Assembly: GCF_000023945.1 (NCBI RefSeq)
Contig: NC_013158.1
Span: 3,038,001 to 3,102,000, forward strand
DNA: 64,000 nt
Source: Halorhabdus utahensis DSM 12940
GTDB lineage: Archaea > Halobacteriota > Halobacteria > Halobacteriales > Haloarculaceae
Reading direction: 5' to 3'
A program made the translations under genes and the position numbers. Below are positions 35,822 through 44,559 of the stretch, piece by piece. Each line of letters begins with the position of its first letter. Within the stretch, counting starts at the first letter, position 1. The notes under the pieces are model-generated. The model did not search any database, was not told where the DNA came from, and worked only from the letters and a program-made list of their open reading frames with translations.

Positions 35822-36796
35822 TCAGTTCGCAGACGTAGCATCCGGTGCCTGGGGATCTGGCAAATCGTATGAAACCCCAGTGAGATCGACCGAGACGTCC
35901 CAGAGTTGCCTGGCAAGTTCGTCGTCGTACGATCGGTCACTTGATCGTTGGATCACGGGAGCACCGCGCATGTTCATCAACCCGCCCGGGCCGACGTATT
36001 CCCCGCCAGCGACGTCGGCGTCGGTCCCAGCCATCAGCATCGGGAGTGCTCCCGTGGCTGCGGACTGGGCGAACACCGCATTCGCGAGCTTCATCATCCA
36101 CAGCCGGAGTTTCGACCCAGCGAGTTCGGGACCCCGACGCTGGAGGTTCGTCGCGGCGAACCCAGGATGGCAAGCGACGCTCGTGACCTCCGCATTTGCC
36201 GCCCGGAGTCGCCGGTCGAGTTCGTAGGCGAACAGCACGTTCGCGAGTTTCGACTGGGCGTAGGCGTCGAACCGGTCGTAGGATTGTTCGCCGTGAAGGT
36301 CAGCGAAGTCGATCTCCCCACGTTCGTGGAGGCCACTGCTCTGCGTGACGATCCGCGTCTCGCCTGCAGTCTCCCGAAGGCGGTCGAGAAGGAGGCCCGT
36401 GAGCGCGAAGTGGCCGAGGTGGTTGACGCCGAACTGCGTCTCAAATCCGTCCTCGGTCTCGCTCCGTGGGATCGCCATCACGCCGGCGTTGTTAGACAGG
36501 ACGTGCAGATCCGAATACTCCGTTCGAAACGTCTCAGCGAATGACCGCACCGAATCCAGATCGGCCAAATCGAGTTCCATGACCGAAAGCGACGGATCGG
36601 CCACGGCGGCACGGATCTCCTCACTGGCCGCGTTCCCGCGGTCGAGGCTTCGGCAGGCCATGACCACGCGAGCACCATTCTCGGCGAACGCTTTCGTCAC
36701 CTCGAAACCGATCCCGCTGTTGGCTCCCGTGACGACGACAGTCTTCTCCGACTGGTCGCCCATCGCCTCCGGACCCCATGTTTCGGAACTCATCAT
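35822..36796 (-). CDS. Short-chain dehydrogenase (retinol dehydrogenase/WW-domain oxidoreductase-like)
   Basis: A 324-residue SDR with VVTGANSGIG (about residues 21-30), ACRSLDRG after beta-2 (Arg suggests NADP), LSNNAGVM, a catalytic Ser in TQSSGLH and Y-A-Q-S-K. Two adjacent ATGs exist at 36796 and 36793; the one used cannot be decided from sequence. The substrate is unknown, and the family is often annotated only as oxidoreductase. It converges with the radical SAM gene after 23 bases. Confidence 0.88.
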   Translation of the reverse strand: MMSSETWGPEAMGDQSEKTVVVTGANSGIGFEVTKAFAENGARVVMACRSLDRGNAASEEIRAAVADPSLSVMELDLADLDSVRSFAETFRTEYSDLHVLSNNAGVMAIPRSETEDGFETQFGVNHLGHFALTGLLLDRLRETAGETRIVTQSSGLHERGEIDFADLHGEQSYDRFDAYAQSKLANVLFAYELDRRLRAANAEVTSVACHPGFAATNLQRRGPELAGSKLRLWMMKLANAVFAQSAATGALPMLMAGTDADVAGGEYVGPGGLMNMRGAPVIQRSSDRSYDDELARQLWDVSVDLTGVSYDLPDPQAPDATSAN

Positions 36797-36878
36797 GTAC
36801 CGAACGGCTGTCACGCCGATAAGTGGATCGCCGCCACAGGCGGATTCGCTCTGATCACATTCGGTCGAATCGGTCCGC

Positions 36879-37091
36879 CTATGCGTCCCAGCGGACGTCT
36901 ACGATCTTCTGCCGGTCGTCACCGGCCACGACCGTGCCGATGACGTCGCCGTCGTCTCGCTGCGCGACGTCGATCTGTTCGTATCCGTCTGTCACGATCT
37001 CGCGGACGTCCGCCTCCAGATCGTCGGCCTTCTCGACGCCGAGTCGATTTTGACCACCGATCTCCCGAACGACGATCGGATATTCTGGCAT
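36879..37091 (-). CDS. Small acidic conserved haloarchaeal protein
   Basis: A 70-residue protein beginning MPEYPIVVREIGGQNRLGV, with three to four predicted beta-strands (VREIV, QIDVAQRDDG, DVIGTVVAGDD, KIVDVRW). The acidic, regular composition and a clean start suggest a real gene. I recognise no function. It is on the same strand as the neighbouring SDR, 82 bases upstream of it. Confidence 0.55.
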   Translation of the reverse strand: MPEYPIVVREIGGQNRLGVEKADDLEADVREIVTDGYEQIDVAQRDDGDVIGTVVAGDDRQKIVDVRWDA

Positions 37092-37233
37092 GATTGCACT
37101 GTAGGCAGATCGCCGATAAGTGTCTGTCGTCGCACCCGCCAGTCACAGCAATCCGCAAATCGGTGTCGAGGCAGTGGCTTCCCCGGCCAGATAACTCAAG
37201 TGTCCGTGACCCGTCCGTGTGGACACTTCTATC

Positions 37234-38577
37234 ATGCAAGGCGAATACGACCTGATCATCGTCGGCGGGGGTATCAGTGGCGCATCACTGCTGTATACCG
37301 TCTCGAAATTCACCGACCTCGAGTCGGTCGCACTCTTCGAGAAAGAACCGGAAATCGCGGCGATCAACTCCCACCATACGAACAACTCTCAGACGCTCCA
37401 CTTCGGGGACATCGAGACGAATTACTCCCTGGAGAAGGCCGAGGAAGTCAAGGAGGGGGCCGAGATGGTCGCTGGCTATCTCGAAGCCAACGATTCCGAC
37501 CGAGAGATGCACGCAAAGCGGAGCAAGATGGCCCTTGCGGTGGGTGACGAGGAAGTCGACCGTCTCGATGATCGCTATCACGAGAAGGGCTTTGGCGACC
37601 TCTTCCCGAAACTCGACGCGATCGGTCGCGAGGAGATCGCGGAGATCGAACCGAAAGTCGTCGAAGGCCGCGAGCCCGACACCGACATGCTCGCCCTCCA
37701 GACGCCCGACGGCTACACGGTTGATTACGGCGAACTCGCGACGGACTTCGTCCGCGAAGTCGAGGGCGAGGAAGGCGTCGATGTCTTCACGGGAACCGAA
37801 GTCGAGTCGGTCAACGAGACCGACGAGGAGTTCCTGGTCGAGACCGAACGTGGCTGGTACCAGAGCGACGCAACAATCGTCGCCGCTGGCTCCCACAGTC
37901 TCCAGATCGCCAAGGAGATGGGCTATGGCGAACACATGTCGCTGCTCCCGGTCGCCGGGAGTTTCTTTGTCGCCGAGGAGGGGCTGCTCAACGGCAAGGT
38001 CTACACCCTCCAGATGGCAAAACTTCCCTTCGCGGCGGTCCACGGCGACGCCGAGGTCCACGACCAGGGACTGACACGCTTCGGCCCGACGGCGAAGGTC
38101 GTGCCCGCCCTGGAACGCGGGCGGCTCTCGACGGTCGCCGACTTCTTCGACGTTTTCGAACTCTCGCCGGACTCGTTCCTCAGCTACGCGAACATCCTCG
38201 CCGATCGGACGCTGTTGCCGTACGTCCTCGAGAACCTGCTCTATGACCTGCCGGCCGTCGGCAAGCGGGCCTTCCTCCCGCACGTCCAGAAAGTTGTCCC
38301 AACCGTCGAAGCGAGTGACATCGAGCGCGCGAAGGGGTACGGCGGCGTCCGCCCACAGATCGTCAACACGGAGACGAAGTCCCTGGACATGGGCGAGGCC
38401 AAGATCACCGGCGATGACGTGATCTTCAACGTCACTCCTTCGCCCGGTGCCTCGACGTGTCTGAAGAACGCGATGCGCGACGCCGAACAGCTGAGCGAGT
38501 GGCTCGACGTCGACTTCGACGAGGACTCCTTCCGCGAGGCGACGATCGGGAACTTCCCGCGCGGGTCGGCCGAATAG
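37234..38577 (+). CDS. FAD-dependent oxidoreductase, malate:quinone oxidoreductase-like
   Basis: A 447-residue flavoprotein with the FAD-binding LIIVGGGISGASLLY at 8-22. HTNNSQTLHFGDIETNY at about 50-66 corresponds to the substrate-side motif of MQO, and the C-terminal NVTPSPGASTCL matches the MQO signature SPGAST. MQO oxidises malate to oxaloacetate and reduces membrane quinone. The protein is rather divergent and shorter than bacterial MQO (about 490-540), so another hydroxy acid is possible. It is monocistronic. Confidence 0.8.
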   Translation: MQGEYDLIIVGGGISGASLLYTVSKFTDLESVALFEKEPEIAAINSHHTNNSQTLHFGDIETNYSLEKAEEVKEGAEMVAGYLEANDSDREMHAKRSKMALAVGDEEVDRLDDRYHEKGFGDLFPKLDAIGREEIAEIEPKVVEGREPDTDMLALQTPDGYTVDYGELATDFVREVEGEEGVDVFTGTEVESVNETDEEFLVETERGWYQSDATIVAAGSHSLQIAKEMGYGEHMSLLPVAGSFFVAEEGLLNGKVYTLQMAKLPFAAVHGDAEVHDQGLTRFGPTAKVVPALERGRLSTVADFFDVFELSPDSFLSYANILADRTLLPYVLENLLYDLPAVGKRAFLPHVQKVVPTVEASDIERAKGYGGVRPQIVNTETKSLDMGEAKITGDDVIFNVTPSPGASTCLKNAMRDAEQLSEWLDVDFDEDSFREATIGNFPRGSAE

Positions 38578-38633
38578 AGCTGTTTCAGGGACCGTTTCGC
38601 GCTATCCGTGGACGCTCACCACTTCTCCAAGAG

Positions 38634-39140
38634 TCAGAGCGACTCGACGGCGGTGTCTAAACCGACTGGCCGTCCATCATCCCATTCGACAGCAATGACG
38701 AGATCGGACAACGCGTCGAGCCGACGTTCGAGTATGTCCAGTGGATGCGTATCGAGAAACCGGGCCGGTCTGTGCTCGACAGTCCTCGATCCGTCATTCA
38801 CCTGAACGTGGACGGGGCCGAGATCGTCGTGCGTGTCGTCCTGATGCCACCCGACCAGTAGGTCGCGATCCGGTTCGATCCAGTTGCACCAGTAGTGTTC
38901 GGACGGGTCGCCCGTCCGGAGACGGAACCCGACTTCGATCCGTGCCGTCGTTGCGGGATAGTCTGGATCGTCGAGAAATTGCCGAGGATCCACCTCACCG
39001 ATCACGCGGTACTGGCCAGCATCTCGCGGTTCGGTTCGCCGCCGTCGCACGTCGGTAAGTTCGCCGTCGAGTCGATTGTGGATCCGATCGTGGAGGCGCT
39101 TGCTCTGGAGGTTCCCTCGGTTTGCGAGAAAGACGACCAT
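38634..39140 (-). CDS. Unknown protein coupled to an HTH gene
   Basis: A 168-residue protein with Arg/His-rich N-terminus (LHDRIHNRLDGELTDVRRRR) and a predicted beta-rich body: RIEVGFRLRTGD, YWCNWIEPDRDLLVGWHQDD, LGPVHVQVNDG. I recognise no family. Its ATG at 39140 shares one base with the stop of the upstream HTH gene (TAATG), indicating translational coupling. The pairing of a small HTH protein and a basic-to-acidic partner is toxin-antitoxin-like, but no RNase or nuclease motif is visible. Confidence 0.62.
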   Translation of the reverse strand: MVVFLANRGNLQSKRLHDRIHNRLDGELTDVRRRRTEPRDAGQYRVIGEVDPRQFLDDPDYPATTARIEVGFRLRTGDPSEHYWCNWIEPDRDLLVGWHQDDTHDDLGPVHVQVNDGSRTVEHRPARFLDTHPLDILERRLDALSDLVIAVEWDDGRPVGLDTAVESL

Positions 39141-39679
39141 TATGCGAAGGTGGAGGGAACGTCAGTCCGTGGTGAAGACAGTTCGACAACGTCGTCGTAC
39201 AACTGGAGGGCGTGCCTGACGAGCCGCTGTTCCGTCTCGATGGCTTTCCAGGTCTCGATGACGTTGCGACGCTCGCGTATCTCCGCCGCACTCAATTCCG
39301 CCTCCGCCAGCTGATCCCGAAATTCCGACAGCGAGTCGGCATCGAACTCCGCCGCTAACTGTTCTCGCTCCTCGGTCAACTCGGCGAGCTGTGATTCGAG
39401 TTCCTCCCGCGAATGCTCGTCAATGCGGTCCGTCACCTCGTCGAAGAGCAGGCGGACAGGGTTCAGATCGTACGCTTTGGTCCCCTCGACTGTCGTTTCA
39501 CTGACCCAGTCGTCGTCCGCAAGCTGTTCGAGTTCGTCGTCGGCCGTCGCCCGGGAGACGTCCGCCCTGTCGGCGATTTCCCCCACCGGTGTCGCCCCCT
39601 CCAGCGTCTCGGCGACTCGGCGCACGCGCTCACGGCCACTGAGCGTCTCCGTCCACGTTCGCTGATCCGATTCGCCCAT
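39140..39679 (-). CDS. Winged-helix DNA-binding regulator with coiled-coil
   Basis: A 179-residue protein with a winged helix at about residues 28-70 (PVGEIADRADVSRATADDELEQL) and a long coiled coil at about 85-145 (REELESQLAELTEEREQL). It resembles the haloarchaeal DUF7342-type regulators. The start at 39679 (MGESDQRTW) follows TATA-like AT-rich elements at 39708-39738. It overlaps its downstream partner by one base and may autoregulate the pair. Confidence 0.75.
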   Translation of the reverse strand: MGESDQRTWTETLSGRERVRRVAETLEGATPVGEIADRADVSRATADDELEQLADDDWVSETTVEGTKAYDLNPVRLLFDEVTDRIDEHSREELESQLAELTEEREQLAAEFDADSLSEFRDQLAEAELSAAEIRERRNVIETWKAIETEQRLVRHALQLYDDVVELSSPRTDVPSTFA

Positions 39680-39707
39680 CTCTATGCGTGGTTGCCGCCG
39701 CTCGTTC

Positions 39708-39738
39708 AAATAATTTGGCCTCGGTAAAATATACAAAT
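39708..39738 (-). promoter_or_regulatory. AT-rich promoter of the HTH gene pair
   Basis: On the minus strand the elements aaattattt (39708-39716) and atttgtatatttta (39725-39738) lie about 30 and 50 bases before the ATG at 39679. The nearer one has the right spacing for a near-leaderless start; the farther one has a better TATA match. Confidence 0.5.
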
Positions 39739-39785
39739 CTCTGGCCGAATTTCACTGTAGGTCCCAATGGAGTAACTGAACACAT

Positions 39786-40121
39786 TCACAGCCAATTGCC
39801 CGGCACGAAAAAGACAGTGCCCATGAGACCGTCGGCAAACGCTTCGATCCGTCGAACTGCTGTGGCAATCTCTCCTGGCGTCGCGGCCGTGTCACACGCG
39901 AGGACGCCGGGATGGTCCCCGACCTTGCGTTCAGGATCGGCTCCCCGGAAGTCTGTGTCTTCACTCAAGATTACTCGATCTGTCTCACGGGCATATGCCA
40001 ACAGCGTCGTATCCTCTGCACCCAGTGCAATCTCGTCACCGACGGTCACGATATCGTGTCCTTCGCCCCGGAGCGCAGAAACGTACGCTGGCGGAATGTG
40101 TTCGTCAGCCAGCACCCTCAT
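39786..40121 (-). CDS. DUF5615 family PIN-like toxin
   Basis: A 111-residue protein of the Mut7-C/DUF5615 PIN-like fold: MRVLADEHIPPAYVSAL with D6 and E7, DTTLLAYARETDRVILSEDTDF with the second acidic cluster (E/D-x-D). It is predicted to be a metal-dependent RNase. It overlaps the DUF433 gene by four bases. The arrangement antitoxin then toxin matches known DUF433-DUF5615 modules. Confidence 0.86.
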   Translation of the reverse strand: MRVLADEHIPPAYVSALRGEGHDIVTVGDEIALGAEDTTLLAYARETDRVILSEDTDFRGADPERKVGDHPGVLACDTAATPGEIATAVRRIEAFADGLMGTVFFVPGNWL

Positions 40122-40405
40122 GCCTGTTGCTGTGCCTCTTCGTCGAGATCGTCCGGACCGCGAACGACAGTGAGATCGTCCGAGACGGAATTCGTCTGCA
40201 CCTCGCGCATTTCGTCCGGGTGGTCGTAGTAGTAGACGAGAGCGCGGTGGACATCAGCGATGTCAAGGTCGTAGTCAGCAGCGACCTGTTCCGTGGACTC
40301 ACCGGCGTCAATGATTCGTTTGGCGATGTGGTGGACGCCAATGCGTCTCCCCTCGATACGGGGAGCACCATCAAGCACGTCAGCCGTCGTCACGATTTCA
40401 CTCAT
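40118..40405 (-). CDS. DUF433 family antitoxin
   Basis: A 95-residue protein with the DUF433 helix-turn-helix-like core: VLDGAPRIEGRRIGVHHIAKRIIDAGES, then the tri-helical DVHRALVYYYDHPDEM. It ends in an acidic/Gln-rich tail. It is the upstream member of the pair with the DUF5615 gene and would neutralise it and repress the operon. The start at 40405 is the first in-frame ATG before the conserved core. Confidence 0.86.
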   Translation of the reverse strand: MSEIVTTADVLDGAPRIEGRRIGVHHIAKRIIDAGESTEQVAADYDLDIADVHRALVYYYDHPDEMREVQTNSVSDDLTVVRGPDDLDEEAQQQA

Positions 40406-40520
40406 TGTGTCATTGTAGGCCGTGATCGCTAATAAAGTCTGGTCGGGAAGCTGTCTCAGTCGACTGTCACCCGGGTCTCCACGACCGAACCCTTTTCTCT
40501 TCGCCGGACCTGCCCCGGCC

Positions 40521-41498
40521 ATGGAGTACACGACCCTCGGCTCGACTGGTATGGAGGTCAGCCGGATCTGTCTCGGCTGTATGAGCTTCGGGAGCAGCGA
40601 CTGGCGCGAGTGGGTCCTCGACGAGGAGGGGAGTCGCGAAATCATCGAGCGCGCGATCGACCTTGGAATCAACTTCTTCGATACGGCCAACATGTACTCC
40701 TTGGGCGAGTCCGAGCGCGTCCTCGGGAACGTCCTTTCCGAGTACGACCGTGACGAGCAGGTCGTGGCCACGAAGGGGTTCTTCCAGATGGACGACGACA
40801 ACCCGAACTCGGGCGGACTCTCCCGGAAGGCCATCGAGCAGGAACTCGCAAACAGCCTCGACCGACTCGGGATGGAGACGGTCGACCTCTATCAGACCCA
40901 CCGCTGGGATTACGACACGCCGATCGACGAGACCCTCGCCGCCCTCGACGCCGCCGTCCGCCGCGGGCAGGCCCGTCACGTCGGCACCTCCTCGATGTGG
41001 GCCCACCAGTTCGCCGACGCCCTGGCGACCAGCGAGCGCGAGGGACTCGAGCGCTTCCAGACGATGCAGAACCACTACAACTTGCTGTACCGCGAGGAGG
41101 AACGCGAGATGCTCCCGCTCTGTGAACGGGAGGGAGTCGGCGTCATTCCCTGGAGTCCGCTGGCGCGTGGCTATCTCACCCGGCCACACGAGGAATTCGA
41201 CGCGACGACGCGCGGCGAGACCGACGACTACGCCCGCGAACACCCCTACTTCGAGGGTGGTGGCCGCGAGATCAACGAACGCGTCGCCGAACTCGCTGCC
41301 GACTACGGCGTGACGATGGCTCAGATCGCGCTGGCGTGGCTGCTCCATCAGGACGCCGTCGACGCGCCGATCGTCGGCACGACGAGCGTCGAGCATCTCG
41401 AAGACGCCGTCGAAGCCCTGGAGATCGACCTCAGCGAATCCGATCAGGCCTATCTGGAAGAACCGTACGAGCCAGTTCCGGTTTCCGGGCACGAGTAA
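40521..41498 (+). CDS. Aldo/keto reductase (YajO/Tas-like)
   Basis: A 325-residue AKR with the tetrad D54, Y59 (NFFDTANMYS), K85 (VVATKGFF) and H127 (DLYQTHRWD). The distal motif IVGTTSVEHLEDAVEAL binds NADP. It belongs to the longer AKR branch that starts MEYTTLGSTGMEVSRICLG. The start at 40521 excludes a non-homologous lead. The substrate is unknown. Confidence 0.92.
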   Translation: MEYTTLGSTGMEVSRICLGCMSFGSSDWREWVLDEEGSREIIERAIDLGINFFDTANMYSLGESERVLGNVLSEYDRDEQVVATKGFFQMDDDNPNSGGLSRKAIEQELANSLDRLGMETVDLYQTHRWDYDTPIDETLAALDAAVRRGQARHVGTSSMWAHQFADALATSEREGLERFQTMQNHYNLLYREEEREMLPLCEREGVGVIPWSPLARGYLTRPHEEFDATTRGETDDYAREHPYFEGGGREINERVAELAADYGVTMAQIALAWLLHQDAVDAPIVGTTSVEHLEDAVEALEIDLSESDQAYLEEPYEPVPVSGHE

Positions 41499-41544
41499 TC
41501 GTTTCGAGGCGTGGGACCACGGCGTACGGCGTGGTCGAGATATC

Positions 41545-41553
41545 AAGTTATTT
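41545..41553 (+). promoter_or_regulatory. TATA box of the small membrane protein gene
   Basis: The sequence aagttattt is about 26-34 bases before the ATG at 41579, at the normal spacing for a near-leaderless haloarchaeal gene; this supports the small gene. Confidence 0.45.
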
Positions 41554-41578
41554 CAGAGATCCGACTCTGGATCGACGT

Positions 41579-41740
41579 ATGGTCCTGCAGTTCGTCCTCC
41601 CTGCCGTGTTCGTGTTCGCGTTCATCATGGTTTCGGCGTACGCTGGCGCGCTTCGCGCGCTGGAAGTGTACTTCGATCCCGACGCCGACAGCATCTTTCT
41701 CTCAGATGAGGCCGAACCGCCGCGTGTTCGACGGGAGTAA
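41579..41740 (+). CDS. Small single-pass membrane protein
   Basis: A 53-residue protein with one N-terminal transmembrane helix (about residues 3-24, VLQFVLPAVFVFAFIMVSAY) and an acidic cytosolic tail (DPDADSIFLSDEAEPP). It has its own TATA element at 41545-41553 and a clear stop. I do not recognise it; it may be specific to haloarchaea. Confidence 0.55.
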   Translation: MVLQFVLPAVFVFAFIMVSAYAGALRALEVYFDPDADSIFLSDEAEPPRVRRE

Positions 41741-41786
41741 TCGGAATCCCGGTAAGGAAGAACTCGACGATCCGGACAACCCATAG

Positions 41787-41794
41787 TATTTAAT
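41787..41794 (+). promoter_or_regulatory. TATA box of the 582-residue membrane protein gene
   Basis: The element tatttaat ends 23 bases before the ATG at 41818, a textbook distance for a leaderless haloarchaeal transcript. Confidence 0.6.
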
Positions 41795-41817
41795 CGAACC
41801 GGCCGTGTCAGGGACAT

Positions 41818-43566
41818 ATGGCTGAAATCGACATTTCCGGTGACGACGATGGGTCCGACGTGGATGCCCCGTCGTCCGGATCCCCGCTCCCGTACTTCCT
41901 GGGAAAACGAGTGGTGATACTGGCAATCATCGTCGGCATCGCCTTCCTGGTCCGGCCGTTGGTCCACGGTGTGGTCTACGCCGCGCTGTTCTCTCCCTCC
42001 GGACTGGTCCTGATTGGCGGTGGCACCGTCACGGCGCTGATACTGTGGTTTTACCCGCCCTGGCGACTCGAACGTGCGAAACGAGAATCGAACCTTGTCT
42101 CGATGCTGTTCGAGGACGACCAGACGTCAGTCGACGGGATTGTCGTGGGTGGTGGATCGGCGATGCGAAAACTCCGGATTTTCGGCGGCGTCCTCAGCAT
42201 ACTGTTCGTGCTCTCGATCCTCGTGAGCGTGCCGGCGGCGGCACTCGAACAGCGAACGCTGGCCCAACAGACGATGGCCGACGCGACCGAGGTAGAAGAG
42301 TTCCCACAGGCCAATGCGAACAACCCGCGTGTTATTCCGCGTGAAGTCTCGGACGTGACGACCCGCGGGTCGGTGTCCTACCGAACGCACCGTCTCGGGA
42401 CGAGCGATATCGCCAGACAGGAAGACGGCTCGCTGGCGTGGTCCTATCCCATCGAACCGGACGGCGCCCGGAACAAGCTACTGGACAACCAGCGCGGCGT
42501 CCTCGTCGCCAACATGACGTCGATGGACGCCCAACAGATCAACGTCTACGAAGAAGACTTCACGTACGGCGAAGGGATGTGGCTGCACCGGTCGGCACGG
42601 TGGAACGTCAAACTCGGCGGGTTCTTCTCGAAGTACAACGACGATGCCGTCGAGTTCAGCCACGACGGCACGCCGTATCTGTACTACCCGAAGACGGGCC
42701 ACGAGTGGCACCTCCTTCCGTTCCCGCACACGACGCCGAAGTGGAACGGCGGGGCCCTGGTCCATCCCGACGGCACCATCGAACATCTCACACCTGAGGA
42801 GGCACAGGCGAACGAGATTCTCGATGGCCAGCGCCTCTATCCGATGACGTTGACGCGCTCGGAGACGGGTTCGCTCGGGTACCGCGAAGGAATCATCAAT
42901 CAGATGCCGGTCATCGGCGCACACGAGGGACAAATTGAGGTCGCTCATCTGCCGGAGGGTGCCGACAACGAACAGCCGTTCGTGATCGATCTCGAGGGCG
43001 AGCAGATGTCCTACGTCACGGCCATGGAACCCTACGGCGAGGACACCCGCGGCCTCGACGAGGTGTGGTTCGCCGACGCCGACACCGGCGAGTACACCTA
43101 CTTCGGCACCGACGAGGAGACGCTGACGGGGCCAGAAAAAGCGATGGGAATGGCCCGGAACGCAGATTCCCAGACTGGTTGGGGAGATAACTTCGTGGTC
43201 ACTGAGCCAGTACCGGTGACTGTCGACGGCGACCTCTGGTGGCACATCAAGGTCGCGCCGGTCGACTTCACAGACGTGACCCGTAGCGTCTTCGTCAACG
43301 CCGATGCCAACAATGCGATCGAACTCAATGATGACGCGGCGATCCGGAAGTTCCTCCGCGGCGACATCGACGATAGCGACCTCACACCCGGCGAGAACGG
43401 GACCGATGTCGAACCGGCACCGGACGACGAGAACATCCTCTACTACGTCCTCATCACTGACGAGAACGGCGACATCGTCGATCGTATCCCGGTCGAACGC
43501 GGCCAGGACACCCAGATCGTCGCACCGGACGACGAACGAGTCTTGGGTAACGAAAGTAGCCCCTGA
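41818..43566 (+). CDS. Unknown membrane-anchored protein with large extracytoplasmic domain
   Basis: A 582-residue protein. The first 24 residues are acidic, two helices follow (about 28-80), then a short cytosolic loop and a third helix (about 120-142, VLSILFVLSILVSVPAA). The remaining 440 residues are predicted to lie outside the membrane, rich in Trp, Tyr and His with acidic segments. Segments such as IPREVSDVTTRGSVSYRTH, EDGSLAWSYPIEP and LPFPHTTPKWNGG recall a repeated beta-rich fold, but I cannot assign a family. It has its own promoter. The gene is intact. Confidence 0.65.
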   Translation: MAEIDISGDDDGSDVDAPSSGSPLPYFLGKRVVILAIIVGIAFLVRPLVHGVVYAALFSPSGLVLIGGGTVTALILWFYPPWRLERAKRESNLVSMLFEDDQTSVDGIVVGGGSAMRKLRIFGGVLSILFVLSILVSVPAAALEQRTLAQQTMADATEVEEFPQANANNPRVIPREVSDVTTRGSVSYRTHRLGTSDIARQEDGSLAWSYPIEPDGARNKLLDNQRGVLVANMTSMDAQQINVYEEDFTYGEGMWLHRSARWNVKLGGFFSKYNDDAVEFSHDGTPYLYYPKTGHEWHLLPFPHTTPKWNGGALVHPDGTIEHLTPEEAQANEILDGQRLYPMTLTRSETGSLGYREGIINQMPVIGAHEGQIEVAHLPEGADNEQPFVIDLEGEQMSYVTAMEPYGEDTRGLDEVWFADADTGEYTYFGTDEETLTGPEKAMGMARNADSQTGWGDNFVVTEPVPVTVDGDLWWHIKVAPVDFTDVTRSVFVNADANNAIELNDDAAIRKFLRGDIDDSDLTPGENGTDVEPAPDDENILYYVLITDENGDIVDRIPVERGQDTQIVAPDDERVLGNESSP

Positions 43567-43694
43567 ACGCATCCGGGCTGTTTGACACCGTTTCGAGATT
43601 TCTCACAAACGTTGAACTACTGGCGGTTGTATTGGCTCGTATGATACAGCGACACATTGCTATCACCGGGTTGCATTGTCCCGACGGACCGGCC

Positions 43695-43700
43695 GGAGGT
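43695..43700 (+). promoter_or_regulatory. Shine-Dalgarno sequence for the MEMO1-like gene
   Basis: A ggaggt lies seven bases before the ATG at 43708. This is uncommon among the mostly leaderless genes here and selects 43708 over upstream in-frame starts. Confidence 0.65.
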
Positions 43701-43707
43701 GAGCGAG

Positions 43708-44559
43708 ATGGCTAGCACCCGCCACCCCGCGGTCGCCGGTCGGTTTTACGTCCGCACCGAACCATCCCTCCGCGAGCAGATCGAAGCCGCCTTCACTCAC
43801 GAAATCGGGCCTGGGTCGGTACCGACGGCGACGGCCGGCCCGCCAGCTATCACTGGACTCGTCGCGCCACATGCCGGCCTGCCGTTCTCCGGTCCACTCG
43901 CCGCCCACAGCTACGCGGCGCTCGCAAAGTCGGGGACGCCTGAGACAGTCGTCATCATTGGGCCGAATCACACGGGCGTCGGTGCTGCCGTTGCCGTTCC
44001 CGGCGACGACGAGTGGCGAACGCCGCTGGGCTCAGTTCCGATCGACAACGGCCTCCGCGATCGAACTGTCGCCGAAACCGACGCAAGTGTTGATGACCGT
44101 GCCCACGCGAGCGAGCACGCCGCTGAGGTCCAACTCCCCTTCCTGCAACACCTCTACGACGATTTTGCGGTACTCCCGATCTCCCTCCGACGACAGGATG
44201 CCGACGTGGCCCAAGCACTCGGTGACGTCCTCGAAACACATGCCGGCGAGGGGGCGGTCGTGATCGCCTCGAGTGACTTCACCCACTACGAGCCACACGA
44301 TACGGCGATCGGGCGTGACGAACTGGCGCTGGATCGGATCGACGCGACCGATCCGGCGGGGCTGATCGAGACCGTCGAGCGTGAGGGACTGTCGGTGTGT
44401 GGCTACGGGGCCATCGCCGCGATGCTCTGGGCGAGTGGTGCTGACAGTCAGGTCGACGTGCTCGCACACGCCACCAGCGGCGACACCGCCGGCTCGCGAG
44501 ACGAAGTAGTCGGGTATGCGTCGGTCGCCGTCCGTGGTGGAGTCGACGACGAAGTCTGA
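43708..44559 (+). CDS. AmmeMemoRadiSam system protein B (MEMO1 family)
   Basis: A 283-residue protein of the MEMO family: HPAVAGRFY near the start, GLVAPHAGLPFSGPLAAHSY (His ligand), GPNHTG, EHAAEVQLPFLQ and SSDFTHYEP. These hold the conserved His/Asp/Cys site shared with class III extradiol dioxygenases. MEMO proteins occur with AMMECR1 and a radical SAM protein; these partners are not adjacent here. An SD motif supports the start. Its stop is directly followed by the complement of the next gene's stop. Confidence 0.92.
   Translation: MASTRHPAVAGRFYVRTEPSLREQIEAAFTHEIGPGSVPTATAGPPAITGLVAPHAGLPFSGPLAAHSYAALAKSGTPETVVIIGPNHTGVGAAVAVPGDDEWRTPLGSVPIDNGLRDRTVAETDASVDDRAHASEHAAEVQLPFLQHLYDDFAVLPISLRRQDADVAQALGDVLETHAGEGAVVIASSDFTHYEPHDTAIGRDELALDRIDATDPAGLIETVEREGLSVCGYGAIAAMLWASGADSQVDVLAHATSGDTAGSRDEVVGYASVAVRGGVDDEV

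Noticed and set aside
38578..41818. Integrated mobile element
   Set aside because: Several toxin-antitoxin-like genes cluster here, but there is no integrase, transposase, tRNA end or direct repeat.
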